From Coniella vitis (lineage: Eukaryota > Ascomycota > Sordariomycetes > Diaporthales > Schizoparmaceae), in the NCBI GenBank assembly GCA_011317545.1, contig WUJK01000004.1, forward strand, positions 2,728,001 to 2,792,000: a stretch of DNA of 64,000 bases. The letters are read 5' to 3'. Numbering within the stretch: the first letter of the stretch is position 1; each line of letters opens with the position of its first letter. A program made the position numbers and the translations under genes. This document shows, one piece after another, positions 12,581 through 23,940 of the stretch. The notes beneath the pieces are model-generated. The model was given only the letters and a program-made list of their open reading frames with translations, made no database searches and was not told the DNA's origin.

Positions 12581-13228
12581 GTGCATTTGGTTGGAACAAC
12601 TTTGGCCGGAGAACAGAGCCAAGACAGGGGATGGGATCACGGGGTTTTTCGGGAAGTGAGAGTGGGTGCGTGAGTGAGTGAAGTGAAGGAAGGCAACTTA
12701 TGAATACTGCTTTTGTTTGTCCATAGTTTGGTCTGGATTGCTTTGAACATACAAGTACATCTGCTTGCGAATAAATCTTGCTTCAGTGATAGTCACCATG
12801 GGCAAATGTGTGTAATGGATGGGTTGGACAATGAGCAGGACTTACTTGACTTGTATTCTCTGGTTCTCAATGCTGGATGTTGACATGCCCAGCTGTTGTT
12901 GACGATATACACTGATTTGCGGTCGACTGTCCCAGCTAGTTGGCTTCATCTCTATCCAAGATGTAGTGACCACGGACTACATATGTAGACCACCTAATCA
13001 TACAGAAGAGTAACGTTAATGTTAGCTTCTAGCAGCAATTTAAAGCAAAGGAATGTGTTGCCATTATTATAGAGATACCTATGCACCAAACGTAGCCTTA
13101 AGTCTGAATCTTCTCGAGCGAAACTCCCAATATTGATCTCTCCTTTCCATCCATCCAGTCCAGTCATTCCATATTTGAACCCTCACTTTTTCCAATATTC
13201 CAATCACACTATTCGCGCTTCATAACCT
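12581..13228. other. Convergent intergenic region, probable 3' untranslated regions
   Basis: This lies between the ends of the HsbA gene (+) and paralogue B (-). It is AT-rich with no coding frame. It holds the 12-bp palindrome CTACATATGTAG at 12977-12988. Nothing else was recognised. Confidence 0.6.
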
Positions 13229-16200
13229 CTAAACAGCAATAGCCCACCCCATAGGCTGCGCAAAAGCTCCCTCGTCCGCTCTTCCCTCCGCTTTGCCTTG
13301 TCCATACCCCTCCAACTTCCACTTATTGCTCAACACCTGGTCCTCCTTCACACCCGCAGCAGGCAACTCCGCCGAAAACTCTTGCCATGCTCGCGCCGTC
13401 AGCTTCTCATAGTCACCAGCTGGCCGAGCCCACGTGCCCAGTCGCTGCAGGGCAATCTTAAGCAGTCGCAGGTGGGTCTTGACAGCCTCAACCTCTTGCT
13501 CGCGTGTGATTGATGAGCGACGGTGCTCACGGTGTGTACTTAGCGGGGTCAGCGGGGTGAGTTGGCCGTTGCCACCGCCAAAGCTGCTGTTTCCCCTACG
13601 TAAGAACGTGGGCGAGGAGACACGGCTGCCATTACGACCATTGCGTCGGGTGGTAGAGTTGGACGTCACCGACTCGGCGTCGCTATTGTCGTCGTCGCCG
13701 CCATCGCTGTCGAGGAGGAGCTTGAGGATATCCTCGTGTACAACGACAGCTTTCTTGAAGTAAAGGGTTGCCATATCAGCTGCACGCGACGTCGTGACCT
13801 TGTCAGCAGCGATATTTGTACCAGCAGGCGCGCCCTTGCCATCACCATTCGAAATGCGTCCCTGGTAGTGCAGAGCGGTACTGGTGTACAAGCTTGCAAG
13901 CAGGGACATAATGTCAAGGGTGCGCTGGTGGCGGGCGCCGTGCACGCGGCGCACGTTGTAGGCCAAGTCTTCAGCCAAGCGGATGGCCATCTTGCGCTCC
14001 GAGTCGTTGCTCGCACGCATGAACGAGGCTTGCACAAGACGGGTGCCGAGCGCGAGCATGACATCGTGGCCCCAGGTGGACTGGCCGTCTCGCGATTGCC
14101 ACAACGTGTCGAGCAGCCACTGGAGACGGGAAAAGTCCTTGAGCTCTCCGAGAAGCGAGATGAGGTCGTTGATCTCGGCCCATTGGCAACGCGCCAGGCT
14201 GATATTGTGCGTTTTGCAAATCTCGAGAACCTCGCCGAGAATCTGGCTCGACAGGCTCAGCATTTCCTTTTGCAAGGCTGGGTCACTGGGCAGAGTGCGA
14301 CCTTGCTTGTCTTGCTGTTGCTGGCGTTCCTTAACCTGTCCTTTGGCATCGGCGTGGCTGTTTCGGCCAGATATGAGCAGGCAAAGCTGGAAGCCGAGCG
14401 AGATCTCGGTCGGATCATCGAGGCCCTCATGAGCCATGAGGAACAAATACGTGCAGCGACAAAGCTCGACTGCTTCCTTGAACTTGTTCTGGTGAAGCAG
14501 GGACCTGAGCTCACGCACAGCTGCATGGCCTGCACGGCTCGTCATTGTGTCCTGGGTCAACTGTTCCGGACGAGCTGAGAGATGCGAGAGCACAACGGTC
14601 AAGAACGCTCTGACAGAGTCCTTGGAGCATGCCCTGGCGATGCTAGGCTCGACAGAGAGGAAATGATTAATGAGCTTTGTTTCAACCACACCAAAGTCCT
14701 TGTTGCGGTGCAAACGGAAGAGCATATTGCGGAGACGAGAAGTGTGCATGAGAATGACATGCATACCAGCACTACTCTTGACGCTTGAGTTGAAGCGCTC
14801 GTAGAACATAGATTCGGCCAATAGCTCAGCCATGAAGCTGGAGATTGTCAAACTCATGTCCGAGCGAAGAGACCATTCAAGGGATGCGATCAAGGCAAAG
14901 CAGGCGTGGATGTTGATGGTAGTGACATCGAAGCCAATGTTTTGCGAACTTATCTTGTAGATGAGCTGCATCTTGAGTTCTCGAATAAGAGCATGGGCAT
15001 GCGAAGTATATCCACAGGATGTATAGATCTCTGCCACTTGCCTGCCCGTCTCAATGAGGTCTTGAGAGGATGCAGTCTTGCTGAGGCATTCCACGACAAG
15101 GCTCCTCGTCTCGGTCAATGCAGCTTGGGTGTTAGACTGCTTATGGTAAATCGTAACCAGCTCCTTCAACTGCGTGAGCGTGGTGTGGCTTGTGACGGAC
15201 TGCGACTTCTTGACTTCGAGATACCGCTGGTACGACATTTGTGTCGCCTTCTCCAAGGTCTCCTTGGTGACGGTAGCAGAGCTACTAGAGGACGTCACTT
15301 GGCGGACATAGAGGGACCTCATGGTGGACTGGCTTCGTTCGAAGACTGTCTTTGAGACCGACTTGGAGTGTTTCATGACGTGCTCATAGTACGAAATGGC
15401 TTCGTACCGGTGCGTCTCACTCCGCTGGCACACCTCCGCCAAAGTCAACGTCACATTGACAGCAATGGCAGACTCCTGGCCGCAGAACTTGATGCAAGCT
15501 TGTTGGATTTCCTTGAGAATCTCCAGATGCTCATTGACATTGATCTTGGTTTCTTCAATAACCTTGTAGTATTTGTTGACATACTCGTGAAGAACACTGG
15601 TGTTTTCAAAGTATTTGGCGTCCGTGCCAAACTTGCAAAATGTCGCAATGATTGATTTGAAGTAAGAGAGTGACTCTGAAAACCTCTGGCTCTGGTAGTA
15701 GTGATCGGCAACAATCAGCAGCGCCCGGAAAGCTTCCTGGTGGCACACAAGCGCTCCCTGGTTGAGGTTAGTCACGATCTCGACATAGTAGTCAAGGAAG
15801 TATCCGTGAGTGACCGCATGCTTGCGACATAAATCACCGAGCGTGTACAACACCGAGATGGTTTTTGTGTTTGTGTGTCCGTAGAATGACCGGTACTCAA
15901 CAAGAAGTTCTTGGTAGAAGGAGATCAACTGGTTCTCCAGGCCATGCTGCTTGAGGAAGTCGACATAGAGATCTGTATATTTAATGATAAGAGCATCATC
16001 AAGTCGACCGCAACTCCTTCTGTGCAGATGATACAAAGACAGATAGAGATGCTCGGCTTTCTCTATACGGTGAGTCTGGGTATAACACTGCGCCAACTTC
16101 ACGACGAGATTGATACTCTGAGTAGTTGTGGAGCTCTTGATGTCAATTTTCTCAACAGAGCCCGAGAGGAGAGAGGAGAACGAAGACCTCGCGATAGTCT

Positions 16201-19200
16201 GCTTGAGGATTGAAGCCGCCTCGGACCATCGCTCCTCCTTGATATAGATAGAGGACAGAGACTCGGAGAGTTCAATAGTGCTGGACGAGACTTCTCGTTG
16301 CTCTGTGCTCGAGAAGGTCGACTCAAATACTTCCCGCATGACTTTTTGGGACGACTCAGTCACAGATGTGGTGGACGTAATGGAAGATTCCTTGGCAATA
16401 TGCTTCGACGTAACGGCGACCTGCTCTTCAAGCTGTCGGAAGGTTGATGACTCCTCCCTGTGTGAAGACTTGTACCAAGACCAGCATCTCTGGAAAACTG
16501 TCAGGGCGATAGTGTTCATTTCGAGTCGTTGCATCCAGCTCCCAACCTCTTTCAGGGACAATATGATGGACTCGAATGTGGATACGCTGTGGTTGGAGTA
16601 CTCATTCCAGCATGAGAGGAGCAGAGCCGTAGCCTCTTCCTTCCTCTTCTGGACATGAAGGAGCTCAACATGCTTGAGCATGATCTGAATCTTCTTCTCG
16701 TGCCATTCATTGGCTTGGGACGCACGGCACTGGTCATCAAGCCTGAGCCAGAGCTCCAGATAAAGCTCCTCTGCTCGAGCGTACTGCTTCTCGCTCACGA
16801 ACTTCGAGGCCATTGAGATGATTTCGTCAACCCGAGCAAGAGTCCACGACTCATCAGATTTCTCCTCTTCGTAGCCGAAGAGGAATTTCTCGTAGTTGTC
16901 GACAACAGAGCGTTCTATCTTTTTCAAGGTGACGTTGAGATGTTTTGTGCCCTTAGAAGAGCCATGGCGTCGCTCTTCAAGTGCGTGCAAGGCAGTTTGA
17001 ATTTCTTGAATCTTGACAGATATCTCCATGGCTCTCTTCTCTTCGCCAATGGACTTGTACAGATCTACTAGCGTGCTGTAGACCTGTACAACCTCTTGGG
17101 AGTTCTCTCCGTAGCGCTGCTTGTACGAAGTAATGAGCAAGTTTAAAGTTTGCTCGCGGTACGTCGTGATGGTGGTCCGAGAGTTTGTTGTCAAGGACTG
17201 TGACAGACGCAGGATGGTGGTGCAGCAATGGATGGTCAAGTCGGACTGCACACCAAGGACCGTCTGGGCGAGCCTGCTGGCTTTGACATACCACTCAATC
17301 GCCTCGTTGGGACGAGACAATCCATGCTCGTATAGCAAGGCACAGATGATGGAAGACTGTAGCACAGCTGGGTGGTTTTCTCCAAAGGTAGCGCGTCGCA
17401 CGCGGAATGCTAGTGTGACAAGCTCCATGACTTGCTCATTGAGCGGCTGTAGCCGCCAGCATCCTGCCTCAAGCAACGAGAACGCGACTGAGTTTGGGAA
17501 GCTGGCCGTAAATTCCTTGGGCAGTTGCAGGTCGCCTTGTGGCTTGTATAACGATGGCGACTTGCGGAAATGGACCGGCCAGTAGCGTCTAGGGAGCATG
17601 TTAGCACTCAGTATCGCAGGATAGTTACGGGATATGTCATGAACGGAGAACAAGGGTTACAACGTACATTGTATACTCGAGAATGCTATCAGAGCTGAGC
17701 CTCGTGTCGACATACTCTTGGTCCGGGAAAGACAGAGTAGGCTCTTGTTCATCTCTAGATTTCACGCGCGTCCCTGCGCAAGAGAGCAAGCAAAGCAGAA
17801 AGGCTTTGTGCCTTTCTTGCAACCCAAGTGACAAGGAAGGCGAGTCAGGAATTGATACGAGCGCATCCTTGATGGCACGGTGGCGAAGCGTGACCAGGCC
17901 CTCACCTGTCATGGCAAAAGGGGCAATAGAACGGAGCAGCGAGTCAAGGTTGGGCTGGTTCTCAGAAGGATGACCTTGCGGAGGCCTGGCTTGCAAAAGA
18001 AGTTCAAGCTCACTTCGGGACAGAGGACGCTCAGCAGCCACAAGCAAAGACAAGAGTGTCTTGCTGTCGTTGCCCAAACTCATAGCTGGGACAAGCTTTT
18101 GCACGATGTCAGGAATCGTCTTTGAGGATTTGACCAAGGTCTCGATAGCCTGATCAATGGCAGATGGAGACTTTTGGAGCTTCAAGTAACGGATGGCCAA
18201 GAAAGCGTGAAGCAGAGAGCCATCCGAGGCAGCCATGAGCCGATCAATAGTGAGTTCCTGGGCGGCCTCGTCTCTGCCTTCAAGGAATTGCGGCAGTCTG
18301 TTCAGCCCATTGCGGATGATAGTCTGAAAGTCATCTGACGTATTGTCGAAGTTGAGGCTGATTTTGGTGGTTGCAGTCGAAAGCTGCAACTCCATGGGTG
18401 ACGAAAACAAAAGAAGCCGAACACCAGAAGTCTTGTTCACCAGCTTCAGAAGCCTCTGAGCGACATCCTTCCCGTGAGACTTTTGCGCTTCGGCCTCATC
18501 AAGATCAATGATAATGGCCAAAGTCTCAACTTCCTCGTCGTAGCTCTCTAGGACAGACTCCAAGGCAGCCCACAATTTTTCTTCTTGCTTGTCAGCGGAG
18601 AGTGTTTTGGCGTCAACGTAGGCGTCCATAATGATATGGAACACATCGAGGTCGCCAGTACGTTGCGTCAAGAGCTGCAACAGAAGTGTTTTAAGCATGG
18701 CGAGCGGTGTCTCGAGCGCCATGACGCTGGAGTCTGTGTTACAAATGTTAAAATATGGGACAAATGGTCGACAGCAGCTAAGTGTATGCAACTTACTGAA
18801 GAAGAAGCTCAGTGTCGAGACCTCCTTTCGGCTAATTGGCCTCTGAAGGCGATCCTCGACCCAGTTCGCCAGAGTCGTCTTTCCGGATCCTGCTTTGCCT
18901 TGGACAAGCAAGCACTTGTCCTCGCCCTTGAAGAAGCGGTTGAGGTGTGGTTGCATCCAAGTGCAAGTATACTCTTCGGCACGGCTCACGAGATTAACGT
19001 GGTCAGACGCCAACAGGGCCAGCACCGTGTCCTGGGGTGCGAGCCAAGCTTGGAGCATCAAGATCTGGCTTGGCTCTTCCATGGATCTTTCCAAAACGAA
19101 GCGCCAGATCTCAAAGCCGCAGATTCTGACTCTTGCTCGAAATGCCTCCATACGGTGGCCAAAGCGAGAGTAGATGTCAATTTTGGCTGAGACTTGTTGA

Positions 19201-20219
19201 CTATTGTTGAGGTTATGGGAGGCTCCGTGGTATACCATGGCGACATCGGTAACGATGGAAAGCATGTCTGAGAATGCTCGCGAGACGTTCTCCATGATCT
19301 CTGCAGAGGCCATCAGGATGTCGGAGTTCCTCAATAGAGTCGAAATCTCAAGCCCAATCTTGTAGAAAAGGTTGAAGGCTGTCTCCAATGCCCCAGCATT
19401 CTCGTAGCCGAGCTGTGAGACCCTTGTCAGCACGCAATAGATGGGAAGGACAGTGACATGAGTGCAAACATACCCTTTCAAGCAACAACAAGCACTGACC
19501 AAAGACCAGATTCGAAGCAGCGCCACTCTCGGGCGCAAAAGACTCAATGGCACGACCCAGTCTGTTCTCATGATCGGCAAAGTGCTGTGCCGAAATCAAC
19601 ACACGGTCCCAGCTACTGCCCCTGTGTGGCAGCCGGGTCAGACGTTCATCTTCGATCCAATCCATGAGATCATCGTAAGATGTATCAAGGACATGGCGTC
19701 CTGCACCATAACCATGCTCTCGCTGACACTTATCGCGGATGGTGAGGTATTGCTGCTTGACAATGTCTCCAGAGTCAAGCTGTGAGTTACCCCTGAAGCC
19801 GCCCATGGCACTCCTACCAGTGTGCGAGTGGCCTTGGTAAGAGGAGCTTTGGCGCATCTGGTAGCTAGATTTCCTGTTTGAAGAAGGGGAAGGCTGTACT
19901 GAGGATGAGCCCGGGATTGGGGGGGACAAGGTGGCTTGGTAACTGTTGGAGTTTCGGTGTAAGGCAGAGGCATTGGCAGCAGCCGCCTTGGCAATGGCAG
20001 CACTGTCAAGATGGTGCGAGTGACTGCCATTGTTGGCCATCATGTTCTCGCTTGTGGCTGGCTGTGAGTTATCCAGCTTGAAAGCCCGCTGGATAGGGGT
20101 CTCCTTTCCTACGAGAGAGTCAGCATTCTTGCTCGAGCCGGCAAATGGAGAGCTTTTAGTGACGAGTCTAGTCTGGTCTGGTACGCACCGGCAGGCGACG
20201 ACTTGAGGAGCCCTAACAT
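13229..20219 (-). CDS. Giant STAND-type P-loop NTPase with long TPR-like tail (paralogue B)
   Basis: Exons on the minus strand (20219-20189, 20108-19474, 19412-18797, 18733-17668, 17588-13229) join in frame to 2235 residues. The first exon has only 31 bases and starts MLGLLKSSPA. Residues 10-120 are low complexity. About 140-350 is a fungal STAND N-terminal (Goodbye-like) domain with RGSSWDRVL and FGHRMEAF. Walker A GKAGSGKT (394-401) is canonical, and Walker B LAIIIDLDE lies near 500. A tail of about 1600 residues carries irregular TPR-like helices. Near the C-terminus is an acidic/Ser linker followed by an Arg/Gly-rich patch. The junction LLLLER/LGYENAGALE has a phase-0 intron at the same place as paralogue A. 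The 63-base intron at 18734-18796 keeps the frame open, so it is easily missed; removing it restores FFFNSS. Codon bias is weaker than in paralogue A. Function unknown beyond the STAND family. Confidence 0.82.
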
Positions 20220-22326
20220 TTTTCCGACGCAGGAGAGGCAGCAGCCAAAGTAACGGTGAAGTGATGGCTCAGTCTCTGTTTCCAAAGAAGAAATAATGGA
20301 CGCTGGGGGCATGCAAAGCGTCGCACTGGAAGAAGATCTCAAGTATTTTTTGGTGATTTAATGTTGATACATTTCATTCTTGTCGAGTGAATGGGTCTTT
20401 CTCTTTTCTCTGGATTGCCAGACAAGCGGAAGAAGCGAGGCGGACACTTCTTATGCTTTTGCAATCTCTACTCGGTCCAATACTGTGAAAGTCACATCAT
20501 AATGAGCCCTTGCTCCAATATGAATGGGCTTGATCTGTCCGCAGCGGCGTCACGTCACCTCGCCGCACTGTCTCAGCTTCCAATTCTATGCTCTGCAGCT
20601 TTGCCCAAGCAGCTGAGCTGATGTGGCCCTTGAGCGCCAATGGCGCAGGATGAGCCGTCAATCACATGCCGAGTGCCTGATTTGGAGATAGATCTTTGCG
20701 GCGTCCAGGAATGGTAGCAGGCAAGGATCTCGAGGCTGCTGAAAGAATAGGGCATTGAGCTGCAGCCAGATTTTATTGGCTTAAAAACGAAGTGAACCGT
20801 CTGTTAAGAGGGACTGAATGCAAATGGGTTGCAATTGAAGCCCTTGATCCAGCTTGGAGCTCTTGTTGCCCGGGCTTGATGAAAGCATTTCTCACCAAGG
20901 AAGTCAATTCAGAGCCGAGATCATCGTCCAGAACAAAGCCACAGCCGCCAGAAAGACCCATGCGGATCGAAATTCCGGGCGGAACGGCACAGGGTCGCAG
21001 GATGGCTTGCCGTCTTATGCTGCGTCCCAAGTGAGGATAGGCTGGACGAGGGGCCCTCAGCTGGTGGCGTCTGCTGCATCTTCGCTTGGATCCTCACAGA
21101 TGCAACAGCGGATCATCCAAATAAGTCGGTACAGGTTGGCTTTGTATTGTTGTGGTTGTTGTTGTTGTTGTTGTTGTTGTTATTGTTGATGCTGCGTGTG
21201 AGCGGGCTGTTGCCCCATCCGGGCTAGGGCGATCAATTGCTGTACGTTGTGCGTTGAAGTTGAGAGTTGAGACATTTTCTCCGCTCCGCTCCCGTCCATA
21301 GGAAGCGGGAGAATCCTGAGACACGGGTGACGGTTTACATGGTCATTCTGTTGATCGCCGTCCGTATATTTGGGACCATGCGCAGGCAGTCAAAGCAAGA
21401 ATGTCAACCACTGGGTATTTCTTGCCGTGGTGAGCAATTTTAGACACATAGTAACGAGGACTCGTATTGCTTTTCCGGTGAATGAGCATAGCTCCGTAAA
21501 GAGTTGGTTGGCCCGGCAGTCGAAAGGAGAGGAAGGGTGTGTAGCACTACATGCTAATACTAGCCACGGGCGTAAGTGAGATATCACTTCAGGTGTTGTC
21601 GATAGACTCCGGATGATAGCCAATCGTCTTATACCCGCTGAAGGCACCCCTGCCACAGCCCATTGCCGGTCAGTCCGTCTTGGGCTTGCAGGAGCAAGCC
21701 AGGAGTCACTAGCAGCTTATTCCCAGCTGGCCATAGCTCCACCCCGCAGCTGCCAAAAGCATACATAGTACACTAGTCCATAGTAAAGCCAGGTACCCAC
21801 GTACCCGGCCCTTGCCAGCCAGAGCGAGCCAGCCAGCCAGGCACATCCAGAGAAGCTGCCCCAAAAAGCTGCCCGTAAGCTACCGCTCGGTCCCAACTGA
21901 GTAAGGCAGGCACGGTAGACGATGAAGCACTAGCAGCGTCATGCGCATCCTGATACTTCCGGCCGCCGCCACGATGTCTTCGTCTTGGTTTCGTAATCGT
22001 CGTAGCCGTAAAAGACCAACTTGCATCAACCGTCTCTGACTCTAGCTCTGAGACGTCGAGGACACTAGCCCTTCAATCTGCCTGACCTTGGAAATCAAAG
22101 CTCCTTCGTCTTTTTGCCTTCCGCAGACAGCCGAACCTCATCAATTATTAACGAAAGATCCACCCTTTAGTTCACGCAAGCCACAATATCAACGCTGGCT
22201 GCCGTGGCAAAGGTGTCCAACCTATCAGCTATACCACTTGGCTTCACAGCTTGAAGAGTGTAACCACAAACTACCACCCCTCACTTTTGTTTGGCAGTAC
22301 GACACCCCCCAAAGGACCAGCCCACC
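20220..22326. other. Divergent intergenic region between paralogue B and the NAD-synthesis gene
   Basis: Both flanking genes start here, so the stretch holds two promoters. No coding frame with a recognisable domain was seen. It contains a TTG microsatellite (21155-21187), one TACATAGTA site (21762-21770) and a GCCAGCCAG-rich patch near 21815-21842. No clear TATA box was found for either gene. Confidence 0.55.
21155..21187. repeat. (TTG)n microsatellite
   Basis: About ten TTG units with one TTA interruption, in the intergenic region. No coding frame is supported across it. Confidence 0.8.
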
Positions 22327-23342
22327 ATGCTCCCTACACCCCTCGACCACGGCTCGCTCTCGGCCCTCTTGCCAGCCCACTGGAAGACGCAAATCACCGC
22401 CTGGCTGGCCGAGGACACGCCCTCCTTTGACTATGGCGGCTTCGTCGTCGGCGATGTCCCTCGCACCGCCACTCTCTACGCCAAATCCGGCGGCATCCTC
22501 GCCGGTATTCCCTTCTTCAATGAAGTCTTTACCCAGTGTGGCTGCACCGTCGAGTGGCACAACGCCACAGAGGGCCAACACATTGACCGGAGGAGCGACG
22601 GCGACGGAGCCTCTACCGATGCTGCTGCTGCTAGCTCAGCAAAGGGCTTCAAGACCAAGCTTGCCACTGTTACCGGCCCTGCCCGGGGCATCCTTCAGGG
22701 CGAGCGGGTAGCTCTCAACATCCTCGCTCGCTGCTCTGGTGTCGCGAGCATGAGCCGTGGCTTTCTCGTCAACCTCCGCAGCGCAGGGTATCGGGGCCAG
22801 CTGGCGGGTACGCGCAAGACGACGCCCGGGTTCCGCCTTGTGGAAAAGTACGGCATGCTCGTTGGTGGCGCTGACGGCCACCGTATGGATCTCAGCTCCA
22901 TGATCATGCTCAAGGACAACCACGTGTGGAGCCGGGGCAGCATCAAGGAGGCTGTGGCGGCAGCGAAGGCGGTTGGCGGGTTCAGTCTGAAGGTTGAGGT
23001 TGAGGTGCAGAGTGAGGCCGAGGCCGACGAGGCGATTGAGGCCGGTGCGGATGTGGTGATGCTGGATAACTTTACTGGCGAGGGCGTCAAGATTGCTGCC
23101 AAGAGCTTGAAGCAGAAATGGGCGGGCAAGAAGCACTTCTTGGTTGAGGTGTCGGGTGGTGTCACCCTCGACAATGCCGAGCAGTATGTCAATAATGGTG
23201 AGTTTAAATCTTTCCAGCCTGTAACATGAACTGTGCAAAGTCCACACACTGACCATCGGACCTAGACATCGACATCATCTCAACCAGTGCCATCCACCAG
23301 GGTGTCCCACATGTTGACTTTTCCCTCAAGATCAACCACTAG
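22327..23342 (+). CDS. BNA6: Quinolinate phosphoribosyltransferase (nicotinate-nucleotide pyrophosphorylase)
   Basis: Exons 22327-23197 and 23266-23342 give 315 residues. The enzyme converts quinolinate and PRPP to nicotinate mononucleotide, CO2 and pyrophosphate, the last step of the de novo kynurenine branch of NAD synthesis. Seen motifs: VGDVPRTATLYAKSGGILAG near the N-terminus, the signature AGTRKTTPGFR near 160-170 with the substrate-binding Arg/Lys, GGADGHRMDLSSMIMLKDNH, then VEVEVQSEAEADEA and DVVMLDNF. The spliced end DIDIISTSAIHQGVPHVDFS completes the barrel. The ATG at 22327 has a CCACC context; an in-frame ATG 12 codons upstream (22291) is less likely. A variable His/Ser/Ala-rich insert near residues 80-105 makes it somewhat longer than bacterial NadC. 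It converges on the glucokinase gene. Confidence 0.95.
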
Positions 23343-23940
23343 AGCAGAGTGTGCACGCAACAAATGTTCTCGTTGTTTGTTAGGAAAACGGCGCATGAAT
23401 GGACAGCGGAAGGGAAAGGTCGTTTCATTGCAGTAAACGGGGACACTGCAATATGGAAACTTAACATATAGGTCAGGCTCGCCCATCATTCTTTGCGCTC
23501 AGGGAGTCGCTTCCTGTACTCTATGTTGTAAATCAGAACGAAAGAAAAAGAAAGAAAAACTCGACTGATAATTCCAAGAACCAAGAAGGACTATAATACC
23601 GAAAAGGAGAAATATGACCACAAATGCAAGTATGCAGCCACGTACTGTCACGTCGCATATCCCGGAATTGATTATCATTAACAATGCAACCTAAGCTCTC
23701 AATAAGGATACCCTAAGCAGAAGACTCGAGGGGAAAAAAGTATTGACTGGTTTGGTTTCACTTCCAGGCCAATTATAAAAATGAACAAATCAAAAAAATA
23801 ATTCCAGCAAAGTCCACGCCACCCCTTTCCCAACAGTACGCCACAATCGGATGCAAAGGTTTTCCCAAGTCTGTCTTGATCCATTTGTCTTGTCTTTTTT
23901 TCTTCTTTTGTGTTTTCTTTTTGTTTCATTTCTCTTCAAT
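23343..23940. other. Convergent intergenic region, probable 3' untranslated regions
   Basis: The stretch between the stop codons of the NAD-synthesis gene (+) and glucokinase (-) is A/T-rich, with no coding frame of note. Confidence 0.6.
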
